Below are positions 8,563 through 15,533 of a DNA stretch of 64,000 bases, in pieces. Under the pieces are notes generated by a model. That model ran no database searches and was not told where the DNA came from. It saw only the letters and a program-made list of their open reading frames with translations. The position numbers were made by a program, and so were the translations under genes. Source of the stretch: Clostridia bacterium (GTDB taxonomy: Bacteria > Bacillota > Clostridia > Lachnospirales > Anaerotignaceae); the NCBI GenBank assembly GCA_910575055.1, contig CAJTDC010000005.1:94465-158464 (forward strand), given 5' to 3'. How positions within the stretch are numbered: position 1 is the first letter of the stretch; each line of letters starts with the position of its first letter.

Positions 8563-8859
8563 TTATTTTCCTTCCCTGATCTGCTTCATCAGCTTGTCAA
8601 GGTTTATCCCGTCCCGGAACCCTGCCCGGTAGTAATATTCATTTTCCCTTGTTGCTTCCGAATTTGCCACATCCTCGCACAGCTCCATCATTTTCCTCTG
8701 CTCTGCGCTTAACTGCTCAAACAGCAGCTCGTGTGCCTGGTCTGCCTTTTCCGCTTCCGCCGCCTGCTCCTCCGTAAGGGGATATTCCTTTTTAAAGGCG
8801 TCATGGTGCATCCCCATCCGTTCCGAAATGATTAGCTCAAGGAAATCCTTCTCATCCAT
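8563..8859 (-). CDS. DUF6809-like protein
   Basis: A 98-residue acidic helical protein between portal and large terminase genes; start ATG 8859 after GAAGGAGG. It ends Y-Y-Y-R-A-G-F-R-D-G-I-N-L, the G-F-x-D-G-x-x-L ending of the DUF6809 family common in phages and ICEs of Clostridia. A second member lies at 16610-16891 in the accessory block. Function is unknown. Confidence 0.75.
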   Translation of the reverse strand: MDEKDFLELIISERMGMHHDAFKKEYPLTEEQAAEAEKADQAHELLFEQLSAEQRKMMELCEDVANSEATRENEYYYRAGFRDGINLDKLMKQIREGK

Positions 8860-8946
8860 CCTTCCACCTCCTTCGCCAGACAGCATAAAGGAATCTGCGG
8901 AAAATAGCCATATAAGGAACCGACAAAGATACCATGTACAGACTGG

Positions 8947-10554
8947 TCAAAAAACCAACAGACCGCGGGAATCGTACACGCTTTCGGATGTCTGGTTCCC
9001 ACAGCGCACCGCTCTATCAAGCCCCATGATCGTGGCCACAGCCCCGTCAATCTTCTCCGTGGATTTTTCCTTATCCGCCTTGATATTGCCTGCCGGGTCG
9101 GTGCGGATGAAGATGTTATCCATCATCCACCGAAGGACCGGATGCCCGCCGTGGGCAATCATCTGCTCCAGCACCAGCTTCATCAGCTCCTTGGTAGGCG
9201 GGGACATATCCTTGAAACCCTGCCCAAACGGAACCACCGTAAAGCCCATGCCCTCAAGGTTCTGCACCATCTGCACCGCTCCCCACCGGTCAAAGGCGAT
9301 CTCACGGATGTTAAACCGCTCCCCAAGCAGCTCGATATATTTCTCGATATAGCCGTAGTGTACCACGTTCCCTTCCGTGGTCATCAGCTTCCCCTGCCGC
9401 TCCCACAAATCATAGGGGACATGGTCGCGCCGCACACGCAGCTCCAGCGTTTCCTCCGGCACCCAGAAGTACGGCAAGATGCAGTATTTATCCTCCTCGT
9501 CAAGCGGTGGGAACACCAGCACGAACGCCGTGATGTCCGTGGTGGAGGATAAGTCCAGCCCGCCGTAGCAGACGCGCCCCTCCAGGTCGTCTTCCGAAAC
9601 CGGGAAGGCGCAGGCATCCCATTTATCCATGGGCATCCACCGCACCGCCTGTTTCACCCACTGGTTTAAGCGGAGCTGCCGGAAACTGTTCTCCTCCCCC
9701 GGATTCTGCTTTGCCGATTCGCAGGCGGCCTCCACCTTGTCAATCCCCACTGTGATATTTAAAGAGGGATTGGCCTTTTTCCACACCTTGGGGTCCGTCC
9801 AGTCGTCCGCCTCATCTGCGCCGTAGATTACCGGGTAAAATGTAGGGTCAATTTTCCTGCCCTCTAAAATGTCCTTTGCCTTCTGGTGCGTCTCGTAGCA
9901 GATGGAATGGGTGTCCGTCCCCGCCGTGGTGATGAGGAAATACAGCGGCTGCATCCTGGCATCCCCGGAGCCCTTGGTCATGACATCAAACAGCTTCCGG
10001 TTCGGCTGCGTGTGCAGCTCGTCAAACACCACGCCGTGGATGTTGAAGCCGTGCTTGGAATACGCCTCCGCCGAAAGCACCTGGTAGAAGGAATTGGTGG
10101 GCGTGTATATGATCCGCTTCTGTGATGCAAGTATCTTCACCCGCTTGGAAAGAGCCGGACACATCCGCACCATGTCCGCCGCCACGTCAAAGACAATGGT
10201 GGCCTGCTGCCGGTCAGCGGCACACCCGTACACCTCCGCCCGCTCCTCCCCGTCCCCGCAGGTCAGGAGCAGCGCCACGGCCGCCGCCAGTTCCGATTTT
10301 CCCTGCTTCTTCGGAATCTCCACATAAGCCGTGTTAAACTGCCGGTAGCCGTTCGGTTTCAGAGTGCCGAAAATATCCCGGATGATCTGCTCCTGCCAGT
10401 CGAGCAGTTCAAAAGGCTTCCCCGCCCATGTCCCCTTGGTGTGGCAGAGGCTCTCGATGAACATCACGGCAAAATCGGCGGCATCCTTATCGTAACGGCT
10501 GTCCTTCGCCCTGAACTTCGTCGGTCTGTATTTTTTCAGCTTTCGCATTGCCAT
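8947..10554 (-). CDS. Terminase large subunit
   Basis: Packaging motor ATPase and nuclease, 535 residues from the ATG at 10554 (GGAGG eight bases upstream). Walker A is P-K-K-Q-G-K-S-E (residues 81-88) and Walker B is V-V-F-D-E (175-179). Nuclease-domain acidic residues are D334 (G-G-L-D-L-S-S-T-T-D), D422 (A-F-D-R-W-G) and D503 (K-I-D-G-A-V-A). It is complete and of normal length. Unusually, its small-subunit partner is 10.8 kb away, beyond the accessory block. Confidence 0.95.
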   Translation of the reverse strand: MAMRKLKKYRPTKFRAKDSRYDKDAADFAVMFIESLCHTKGTWAGKPFELLDWQEQIIRDIFGTLKPNGYRQFNTAYVEIPKKQGKSELAAAVALLLTCGDGEERAEVYGCAADRQQATIVFDVAADMVRMCPALSKRVKILASQKRIIYTPTNSFYQVLSAEAYSKHGFNIHGVVFDELHTQPNRKLFDVMTKGSGDARMQPLYFLITTAGTDTHSICYETHQKAKDILEGRKIDPTFYPVIYGADEADDWTDPKVWKKANPSLNITVGIDKVEAACESAKQNPGEENSFRQLRLNQWVKQAVRWMPMDKWDACAFPVSEDDLEGRVCYGGLDLSSTTDITAFVLVFPPLDEEDKYCILPYFWVPEETLELRVRRDHVPYDLWERQGKLMTTEGNVVHYGYIEKYIELLGERFNIREIAFDRWGAVQMVQNLEGMGFTVVPFGQGFKDMSPPTKELMKLVLEQMIAHGGHPVLRWMMDNIFIRTDPAGNIKADKEKSTEKIDGAVATIMGLDRAVRCGNQTSESVYDSRGLLVF

Positions 10555-10629
10555 CAGCATCACCTCCCCAAAGATGGCATAAAAAATGACCTGCCTATGG
10601 CAAGCCGTAATAGATCAGTACAAGACGCA

Positions 10630-10643
10630 GAGCCTTCCGGCTC
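10630..10643 (-). other. GAGCC-loop-GGCTC hairpin after the first array gene
   Basis: A small GC hairpin (five-pair stem, four-base loop) lies between the end of the 97-residue gene and the large terminase start. A near-identical one at 11135-11148 follows the next gene. There is no T-run, so ordinary rho-independent termination is unlikely; processing or partial termination is possible. Confidence 0.4.
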
Positions 10644-10662
10644 CGCTCTTGGAATGTTCCGT

Positions 10663-10956
10663 TTATCCGGTAATCCTGTCAATGTTGGCTTTTGCCCACC
10701 GGGTCGCCATGACCATCGCCTCCCCGTCCGTGGCGCAGAGGCTCTTCATCGTGAAAGCCCCAAGGCGGTCCTTACCGTCGTTTTTCCAAACCCTGACGCT
10801 CCACCATGCCCTGCCTGCACCATCTTTCTGGTATTTCCCAAAGGCAATGCTGTATCCTTTATATTCCCGGATGCACTCCGTGTGACGCTTAAGCTGCGCC
10901 GCTGTCATAAACCCTGCAAATACCTCATATCCAAAAACCCCATTGTAATCCTTCAT
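10663..10956 (-). CDS. Unrecognised 97-residue phage protein (promoter copy 1)
   Basis: Not recognised. The ATG at 10956 has CGGAGG eight bases upstream and is led by promoter copy 1; an upstream in-frame extension would run through that promoter and is rejected. The protein starts M-K-D-Y-N-G-V and has E-Y-K-G-Y-S-I-A-F-G in the middle. A Trp-rich strand W-W-S-V-R-V-W and a C-terminal helix with D-G-E-A-M-V-M-A-T-R-W-A follow. The E-Y-K-G-Y-x-I start of a strand region and the closing Ala-rich helix recur in the 69-residue protein at 12538. It is the last gene of the array before the terminase. Confidence 0.75.
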   Translation of the reverse strand: MKDYNGVFGYEVFAGFMTAAQLKRHTECIREYKGYSIAFGKYQKDGAGRAWWSVRVWKNDGKDRLGAFTMKSLCATDGEAMVMATRWAKANIDRITG

Positions 10957-10980
10957 GGTGTGTACCTCCGTTTTTTTGTT

Positions 10981-11077
10981 TTTCCTTTCGGTAGTACACA
11001 TATTCGCTCTTTTTGCGGATAATAGCAAGTCAATTACAGGCATAAACTACACAAATATCCGCACCGGGATTTGTGTA
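10981..11077 (-). promoter_or_regulatory. Repeated promoter module, copy 1
   Basis: Reading leftwards: a perfect 9-bp palindrome TACACAAAT / ATTTGTGTA with a 12-bp centre (11048-11077), then a TTGC-TATTAT extended -10 (core 11019-11024). The invariant leader AGAGCGAATATGTGTACTAC-CGAAAGG follows, then CGGAGG and the ATG at 10956. No good -35 hexamer is present; the palindrome occupies that side of the promoter. Confidence 0.8.
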
Positions 11078-11134
11078 TATCTGGCATGGCAAAAGAGCCT
11101 TGCTGAAAGCCCTGATCTGCTTCTACGGGATACA

Positions 11135-11148
11135 GAGCCGCCCGGCTC
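11135..11148 (-). other. GAGCC-loop-GGCTC hairpin after the second array gene
   Basis: Same stem as at 10630-10643 with a different loop. It lies 28 bases past the stop of the 91-residue gene. Confidence 0.4.
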
Positions 11149-11175
11149 CGTACCTTGGGATTTTCCCGCCTTTGT

Positions 11176-11451
11176 CTACTGCTGCATCGCCCAGGCGATT
11201 GCGTGGCCGTCATCCTCGAACTCGACTCCGCTTGCAGCCCTCAATCCGATGGTGCCTTCGCAGGTATGGTCGTCGCCCAGGAATTCATAAGCCGCCCCGA
11301 AATAGCAGGGCTTGTTCTGCCCATTGTAGAAGTATCCTGCGATGACCACCTTGTCTCCAAAGGTCAGCAGCTTGCTCCATCTGCATTCCAAATCCTCCGG
11401 CGTGGTGGGGTTCGGCAGTCTGTAGGTTTTCATTGCGTCGTTGATTTTCAT
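11176..11451 (-). CDS. Unrecognised 91-residue phage protein (promoter copy 2)
   Basis: Not recognised. ATG 11451 follows CGGAGG with good spacing and is served alone by promoter copy 2. It contains a strand-rich middle (K-V-V-I-A-G-Y-F-Y-N-G; P-C-Y-F-G-A-A-Y-E-F-L-G) and ends E-F-E-D-D-G-H-A-I-A-W-A-M-Q-Q. That ending is an acidic turn plus short Ala helix, as in several neighbours. Two Cys are present but no zinc motif. Confidence 0.75.
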   Translation of the reverse strand: MKINDAMKTYRLPNPTTPEDLECRWSKLLTFGDKVVIAGYFYNGQNKPCYFGAAYEFLGDDHTCEGTIGLRAASGVEFEDDGHAIAWAMQQ

Positions 11452-11475
11452 GGTCTGTGTCCTCCGTTTTCCGTG

Positions 11476-11574
11476 TTTTCCCTTTCGGTAGTACACATAT
11501 TCGCTCTTTCTGCCCATAATAGCAAGCGGATTCGGAACATATACTGCACAAATATCTGTAGGGGAAATTGTGTA
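11476..11574 (-). promoter_or_regulatory. Repeated promoter module, copy 2
   Basis: Same architecture: imperfect palindrome TACACAATT / ATTTGTGCA (11545-11574), TTGC-TATTAT extended -10 (core 11516-11521), and the leader with AGAGCGAATATGTGTACTAC and CGAAAGGGAAAA. Drives the 91-residue gene. Confidence 0.8.
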
Positions 11575-11587
11575 CATTATAATGCTG

Positions 11588-11995
11588 TTATATCTCCACG
11601 CCATCCTCCCCAAGCATCTGCCTGCATTCTTCCAGCAGCGCTCTCCAGTCCGGCTTTATGTTTTTAGGGAAATGGTACAGATAGGAATATTCCTTGCTTG
11701 GCTGCGACCATTCAAAGAAATAGTCCGGGCTAATCCGCTTTCCTGTTTTCTCATGCATCTCCCGTTCCAGTCGGTATCTTGCCCACCAGTCCCGCTCACG
11801 GTCAAACTCCGCTTTTTCCACCGGCTCCACAAGGCGGTACCTGCTGCATTTTTTATCATCCTCCACCAGCTCGCCTTTCACCCATCTGTATCCGTTCCCT
11901 ATGGTGCAGAACAGATGATTTAAGCAGTGCTTCCTTGTAGGGAATATCGACGGGTAAAAATCCGCCATGAACTGTAATGTATCTTCTGCCCTCAT
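11588..11995 (-). CDS. Unrecognised 135-residue phage protein
   Basis: Not recognised. Start ATG 11995 after AAGGAGG; second gene of the unit led by promoter copy 3. Rich in Tyr, Trp and charged residues (R-Y-R-W-V-K-G-E-L; F-D-R-E-R-D-W-W-A-R-Y-R-L-E-R-E). It has a paired-aromatic region P-D-Y-F-F-E-W-S and no membrane segment. It ends a few bases before promoter copy 2. Confidence 0.72.
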   Translation of the reverse strand: MRAEDTLQFMADFYPSIFPTRKHCLNHLFCTIGNGYRWVKGELVEDDKKCSRYRLVEPVEKAEFDRERDWWARYRLEREMHEKTGKRISPDYFFEWSQPSKEYSYLYHFPKNIKPDWRALLEECRQMLGEDGVEI

Positions 11996-12008
11996 CGTGC
12001 TTTCCTCC

Positions 12009-12215
12009 TTATCCGTTGATCTGTGCCGCAAAATAGTATCCGAATGCGTCCCTTGCGATGCCGAAGCTGCTCTGGGTCCCGTATTTCCGGTCTTCCCTCA
12101 TGGCTGCTTTTGCCAGCTCCGTGGCAGCCCTGCGGCTCTCCTCCCTGCCAAGTCCCTCAAATCTGTATTCCCCGTTTTTCTGCAAATGCCTGATGGCTTC
12201 GTTCCTGTTCTTCAT
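12009..12215 (-). CDS. Unrecognised 68-residue phage protein (promoter copy 3)
   Basis: Not recognised. ATG 12215 after CGGAGG, first gene after promoter copy 3. Basic, mostly helical (R-R-A-A-T-E-L-A-K-A-A-M-R-E-D-R-K). It ends F-G-I-A-R-D-A-F-G-Y-Y-F-A-A-Q-I-N-G. Followed after 13 bases by the 135-residue gene. Confidence 0.7.
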   Translation of the reverse strand: MKNRNEAIRHLQKNGEYRFEGLGREESRRAATELAKAAMREDRKYGTQSSFGIARDAFGYYFAAQING

Positions 12216-12238
12216 AGCTGTGTCCTCCGTTTTTTGTG

Positions 12239-12341
12239 TTTTCCCTTTCGTAGTACACATATTCGCTCTTTCTGCCCATAATAGCAAGTTAATTCCGGGC
12301 TATAAACTACACAAATATCCGTGGCAAGAATTGTGTAGTTT
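12239..12341 (-). promoter_or_regulatory. Repeated promoter module, copy 3
   Basis: Carries the longest palindrome of the set: perfect 11-bp arms AAACTACACAA / TTGTGTAGTTT (12304-12314 and 12331-12341). Extended -10 TTGC-TATTAT (core 12278-12283) and the invariant leader follow, though one G is missing from the usual TTTCGGTAG stretch. Confidence 0.8.
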
Positions 12342-12350
12342 ACAGCAGGA

Positions 12351-12554
12351 TCACTCTTTTTCAATCCGGCAGGCTTCCCCGTCCACCCATGTGATGCAGT
12401 AATCCTTCCCCCGCCAGCGGACCTCGGCAATCCTCACGCCCACATATTCGTTGCTCCTCTCGCGGTCGGACTTTACAGTCCCGTGCGCCATCATCCATTC
12501 CGCAAGGTTCCCCCGGAGCCTTGACTCCCGCTCCATCCTATCTGCTATGTTCAT
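12351..12554 (-). CDS. Unrecognised 67-residue phage protein
   Basis: Not recognised. ATG 12554 follows GGAGGG; it overlaps the end of the preceding gene by 17 bases. Basic N-terminal half (R-M-E-R-E-S-R-L-R-G-N-L-A-E-W-M-M) and a strand-rich end (Y-V-G-V-R-I-A-E-V-R-W-R-G-K-D-Y-C-I-T-W). Last gene of the unit from promoter copy 4. Confidence 0.68.
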   Translation of the reverse strand: MNIADRMERESRLRGNLAEWMMAHGTVKSDRERSNEYVGVRIAEVRWRGKDYCITWVDGEACRIEKE

Positions 12555-12747
12555 CCCCGACTCCCTCCTGCACAGTCTCTTCATCTATCGCTTTTTTTGC
12601 CGCCGCCAGTGCGTTTTCTTCGTAAAAGAATGGTTCTTCGCTGCGGAATGCCTCTCTGCCGTCCGCCGTGCCGACATGGAAATCAAATCCCAGTGCCTCA
12701 TCGTTCCAGCCTGTGTCTATCCTGTATCCTTTATATTCCTCAACCAT
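12538..12747 (-). CDS. Unrecognised 69-residue phage protein, YKGY type
   Basis: Not recognised. Begins M-V-E-E-Y-K-G-Y-R-I-D-T-G, followed by strand G-F-D-F-H-V-G and a closing helix N-A-L-A-A-A-K-K-A-I-D-E-E. The layout (E-Y-K-G-Y-x-I, strand, Ala helix) is like the middle of the 97-residue protein at 10663, so the two may be distant relatives. Third gene from promoter copy 4. Confidence 0.7.
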   Translation of the reverse strand: MVEEYKGYRIDTGWNDEALGFDFHVGTADGREAFRSEEPFFYEENALAAAKKAIDEETVQEGVGDEHSR

Positions 12748-12773
12748 AAATCCTTATCCTCCATTCCGTATCT

Positions 12774-12995
12774 TTATGCCAATGCACCGCCGTGGGTAAA
12801 TCCCTGCGCCAGTTCTGCCGCTTCCTCAATTGTATCCGCCATCTCCGACACTGCCCCGCAGTACACATGGTATTTCCCAAAATAAGATGAATTCTTATCC
12901 TCCACCAGCCAAACGTGTACCTCGGACCGCCGTCCTGCATATGCATAGGGAAGTGTCCAATGGTTTTTGTTCCTCTGCTTTTTCAATCCTGCCAT
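12774..12995 (-). CDS. Unrecognised 73-residue phage protein
   Basis: Not recognised. Basic start (M-A-G-L-K-K-Q-R-N-K-N-H-W), then strands V-H-V-W-L-V-E-D-K and G-K-Y-H-V-Y-C-G-A-V. A final helix D-T-I-E-E-A-A-E-L-A-Q-G-F follows. Lies 14 bases downstream of the 111-residue gene in the unit from promoter copy 4. Confidence 0.7.
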   Translation of the reverse strand: MAGLKKQRNKNHWTLPYAYAGRRSEVHVWLVEDKNSSYFGKYHVYCGAVSEMADTIEEAAELAQGFTHGGALA

Positions 12996-13009
12996 TCCAA
13001 TCCCCTCCC

Positions 13010-13345
13010 TTATGCTTCTTCCGTGTATGCAAGGTCCATCCCCTGCAGGTTCCGTGCAAGCTCCGCACCCCTGCGTATCTGGTCTGCCGCATCCAGCAGC
13101 TCCTCCGGCGTCGGGTTCCCGCCCATCTTCCGAACGCTCGCCTTCACATCCACCGTGTAGGCCGCTACCTTTTTTTCAAAATCGCAGTTTGCAAAGTCCA
13201 GCCTTTCCCGGATGCTGACCGCAATGTAGAGGTCGCTTTCCCCTTTAAGGAAAGGCATCGGTGAAAACCGCTCATCCATTTCCGGCTGGAATCCGTTCAT
13301 CCTGATTTCATCTTTAATTGCCTGGATCACTTCGTTCTTTGTCAT
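13010..13345 (-). CDS. Unrecognised 111-residue phage protein (promoter copy 4)
   Basis: Not recognised. ATG 13345 after CGGAGG. N-terminal helix K-N-E-V-I-Q-A-I-K-D-E-I, a middle strand section Y-I-A-V-S-I-R-E-R-L-D-F-A-N-C-D-F, then a helical acidic C-terminal third (P-E-E-L-L-D-A-A-D-Q-I-R-R-G-A-E). Leads a four-gene unit. Confidence 0.72.
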   Translation of the reverse strand: MTKNEVIQAIKDEIRMNGFQPEMDERFSPMPFLKGESDLYIAVSIRERLDFANCDFEKKVAAYTVDVKASVRKMGGNPTPEELLDAADQIRRGAELARNLQGMDLAYTEEA

Positions 13346-13380
13346 GGTGTGTACCTCCGTTTTTTTACCTGTGGCTTTGT

Positions 13381-13478
13381 TTTCCCTTTCGGTAGTACAC
13401 ATATTCGCTCTAAAACCACATTTTATCAAGTTAATTCCGAACATAAGCTGCACAAATATCCGCAACGGGAATTGTGTA
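13381..13478 (-). promoter_or_regulatory. Repeated promoter module, copy 4
   Basis: Palindrome TACACAATT / ATTTGTGCA (13449-13478), then extended -10 TTGA-TAAAAT (core 13420-13425) and the invariant leader. The segment between -10 and leader differs from copies 1-3, so the conserved parts stand out. Confidence 0.78.
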
Positions 13479-13482
13479 ATTT

Positions 13483-13860
13483 TCAATGATTGGGGATGTG
13501 CTTCCCGTCCTCTATCCAGTCAACCAAAGCAATGATCTCGCCATCGGTCTCCATCCGTTCAAACTCTGCCACATCCTCCAAATCCCAATCGATGGGGTAC
13601 ACGCCGCAGAACTCCACAATGCAGTCTATCTCCCTGGTCTCAATCCAGTCCCGGTTCAGGTTCCATGCACCGCAGACCGTATCGACATGGCCGTGGCCGA
13701 CATGGTTCCTGTCAAGCATCCCCTCAATTTTCTTTATGGTTTCATCTTTGCAAAGGTCGGTATCCTTTGGAACCGTAATGTAAAACATACATTTTGTAAT
13801 CTCTCCCCGTTCTTTCCTCGCGTCAATCCACTCCCGGATGACCTCTGTCCTTTTCCTCAT
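13483..13860 (-). CDS. Unrecognised 125-residue acidic phage protein
   Basis: Not recognised. Basic N-terminal helix (M-R-K-R-T-E-V-I-R-E-W-I-D-A-R-K-E-R) followed by a strand M-F-Y-I-T-V-P. The C-terminal half is very acidic, with E-I-D-C-I-V-E-F-C-G and D-W-D-L-E-D-V-A-E-F-E-R-M. The acidic surface resembles DNA-mimic anti-restriction proteins in charge only; no homology is claimed. Second gene from promoter copy 5. Confidence 0.7.
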   Translation of the reverse strand: MRKRTEVIREWIDARKERGEITKCMFYITVPKDTDLCKDETIKKIEGMLDRNHVGHGHVDTVCGAWNLNRDWIETREIDCIVEFCGVYPIDWDLEDVAEFERMETDGEIIALVDWIEDGKHIPNH

Positions 13861-13879
13861 GGTTGCGTCCTCCTCTGTC

Positions 13880-14200
13880 TTATTTTTTCACCAGGCAGCA
13901 TTTCTTCTCATCCCAAAAGCTGACCGCATCGTGTATAAAGTTTTTATCGTCCTCGCGGTTTTCAATCCTGGTGCTTACCCAATAGCCTTCTTTCTTTGCT
14001 TTTCCGACCACCTCGTGGATGTTGTCGATGGCTGTCTTTACCTGTGCGCCTGATTCCGTTTCAAAAACCAGGTGGCGGGCAGTCGTCCTTGCCAGCCGAC
14101 CGAACTCCCCGAAGTAGGAATGCCCGCTCCCGCACCTCGCCACCAGAACCTTCTGCCCGATCTCCATCTCCTCAAATTTCCCAAGCATCCAAACCTTCAT
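13880..14200 (-). CDS. Unrecognised 106-residue phage protein (promoter copy 5)
   Basis: Not recognised. ATG 14200 is preceded by CGGAGG. It opens with strands (E-M-E-I-G-Q-K-V-L-V-A-R-C-G-S-G-H-S-Y-F-G-E-F). A second strand pair H-L-V-F-E-T-E-S-G-A-Q-V-K-T-A follows, like a small beta-barrel. It ends with two Cys and basic residues (K-K-C-C-L-V-K-K). Confidence 0.7.
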   Translation of the reverse strand: MKVWMLGKFEEMEIGQKVLVARCGSGHSYFGEFGRLARTTARHLVFETESGAQVKTAIDNIHEVVGKAKKEGYWVSTRIENREDDKNFIHDAVSFWDEKKCCLVKK

Positions 14201-14225
14201 CCCTGCATCCTCCGTTTTCTTTGTG

Positions 14226-14326
14226 TTTTCCCTTTCGGTAGTACACATATTCGCTCTGAAAGGACATATTATCAAGTCATTTCGGAGCATAATACTGCAC
14301 AAATATCCGGGGCAGGGATTGTGTGG
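14226..14326 (-). promoter_or_regulatory. Repeated promoter module, copy 5
   Basis: Palindrome ACACAAT / ATTTGTG (14298-14324), extended -10 TTGA-TAATAT (core 14266-14271), then the invariant leader AGAGCGAATATGTGTACTAC with CGAAAGGGAAAA. Drives the 106- and 125-residue genes. Confidence 0.78.
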
Positions 14327-14337
14327 TTTATGGCGGG

Positions 14338-14529
14338 TCACAGCCCGCCTGACTCCTTCCGGATTTCATTTTTTGAATGCTGCCGCTCCGACTTTTTGAA
14401 CGGTCTTTTGTAGCGCCTCCGCCTCTGCCCGCGCCTTTTCCCCGACGCAGGCATGGCAATCCCGGTGTGCATCTCATCCCCATACTGGTGGTCCTCTATC
14501 CAGCGGAGGTTCCTCCCATATGCTTTCAC
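14338..14529 (-). CDS. Small Arg/Lys-rich protein (63 residues)
   Basis: Not recognised. Starts at GTG 14529 with GGAGG ten bases upstream and overlaps the stop of the zinc-ribbon gene by four bases (translational coupling). Strongly basic C-terminal half (S-G-K-R-R-G-Q-R-R-R-R-Y-K-R-P-F-K-K), consistent with nucleic-acid binding or with being a modification substrate. Final gene of the amidoligase unit. Confidence 0.62.
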   Translation of the reverse strand: MKAYGRNLRWIEDHQYGDEMHTGIAMPASGKRRGQRRRRYKRPFKKSERQHSKNEIRKESGGL

Positions 14530-14747
14530 GGCTCCTGCCTCCTTCCGTAGCATCTGTGGATGGCTTCCAGAATCTGCTCCTGCTCTTTCCCATCCACACC
14601 GATGCTCTCCAGCGCCTCCCTGGTGCCGCAGTCCGGACAGAGCTGCGTTCTGCCGTCTGCCCGCGAAACTGCCGGCCTTCCGTGGTAGGTCTGCCCACAT
14701 CTTGGGCAGACCGAAATCCTCGCAATATTATCTGTTTCTTTCATCAT
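14526..14747 (-). CDS. Zinc-ribbon protein (73 residues)
   Basis: ATG 14747 follows GGAGG. Two Cys pairs, C-P-R-C near residue 14 and C-P-D-C near residue 37, make a classic zinc ribbon. A C-terminal helix (E-Q-E-Q-I-L-E-A-I-H-R-C-Y-G) follows. Its start lies within the end of the GGCT-like gene, implying translational coupling. Biochemical function unknown. Confidence 0.72.
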   Translation of the reverse strand: MMKETDNIARISVCPRCGQTYHGRPAVSRADGRTQLCPDCGTREALESIGVDGKEQEQILEAIHRCYGRRQEP

Positions 14748-15417
14748 GGCTTCCTCCTTCCGTGTTTTCCTTCCGAGGGGCAAGCGCCGCCTCCCTGCTG
14801 CGGAACATCCGGCCTGCGGATGCGCGGCAGCGGCTTCCCCTGCGGTTCTGGAGGGTGAAATACCTCCCGTCAAATCCCAACACTGTGTAGTTGCCCGCGC
14901 AGCCGTTCTTCCGATTGGTGGCCATGAAGCAGGCTTCCCCTGCTTTCCACCCGCCCGGAAATTCCTCCGTGCTGTCGGCATACGCCTGTTCCAAAAATGC
15001 CTCGTCGAATCCGAAACTCTGGTAGCCCTGCCTGCAGGTCTCCATGTAGAACTCACTCGGAATCCCAAGCGGGCGGTCCTCATGCATGATGTAGACGAAA
15101 ACCTTCCGTATCCGCACCCTGCCGGTCTTGATGCCCTTGAGGGGCAGCTTCATTTCCTTTTTGTAATAAAAGGCTGGGAATCCCTCGTAGCGGTCCAGCG
15201 CCGCCTCATCCTCTTCTGTCACCGCCCATGCCGCTACGGGGACGCTCGCGCCCTCCTGCGGCTCGATGGTGAGGTAGGAGCCGGTCCTGCTCCCCTTGAA
15301 CAGCAGCCGGTAGCCCTCAATCACCGAAGTCCCGATGATCCTCGCCCCAGGGCAGCGCATCCGCATCTGCGGGATGTTCAAATTTGAGCCGTAAGCAATG
15401 TAGTATCTCTTTTCCAT
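14728..15417 (-). CDS. Gamma-glutamylcyclotransferase-like (AIG2/GGCT) protein
   Basis: 229 residues; the N-terminal ~125 have the GGCT fold. The substrate loop Y-G-S-N-L is at residues 9-13, and the catalytic-acid segment E-E-D-E-A-A-L-D-R-Y-E-G at 68-79. Family enzymes release 5-oxoproline from gamma-glutamyl amines or peptides. The C-terminal ~100 residues (P-S-E-F-Y-M-E-T-C-R-Q-G-Y-Q-S-F-G) are an extra region common in phage members. It follows the amidoligase gene, and amidoligase-GGCT pairs have been proposed to make and remove gamma-glutamyl links. The cellular substrate is unknown. Confidence 0.85.
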   Translation of the reverse strand: MEKRYYIAYGSNLNIPQMRMRCPGARIIGTSVIEGYRLLFKGSRTGSYLTIEPQEGASVPVAAWAVTEEDEAALDRYEGFPAFYYKKEMKLPLKGIKTGRVRIRKVFVYIMHEDRPLGIPSEFYMETCRQGYQSFGFDEAFLEQAYADSTEEFPGGWKAGEACFMATNRKNGCAGNYTVLGFDGRYFTLQNRRGSRCRASAGRMFRSREAALAPRKENTEGGSHDERNR

Positions 15418-15436
15418 TCTGATATCCGTCCTTTCC

Positions 15437-15526
15437 GAAGGGGGTACCCTTCTACCACCTTAAGACCGCCGTAGCGGTCCACTGCCGTTTCTGCGGCAGG
15501 AAAGGTGGCAGGAGGCTACCTCCTGC
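15437..15526 (-). other. Four tandem hairpins between amidoligase and GGCT genes
   Basis: Four perfect inverted repeats fill the 113-base gap. They are 15508-15526 (8-bp arms GCAGGAGG / CCTCCTGC), 15482-15499 (CTGCCG / CGGCAG), 15464-15479 (GACCGC / GCGGTC) and 15437-15452 (GAAGGG / CCCTTC). No U-run follows any of them, so they look like RNA structure (processing, stability or translation control) rather than terminators. Confidence 0.75.
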
Positions 15527-15533
15527 GGTCCCT

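Noticed and set aside
13483..13860. Acidic 125-residue array protein as ArdA-like anti-restriction protein
   Set aside because: Charge is similar but no ArdA sequence motif is present.
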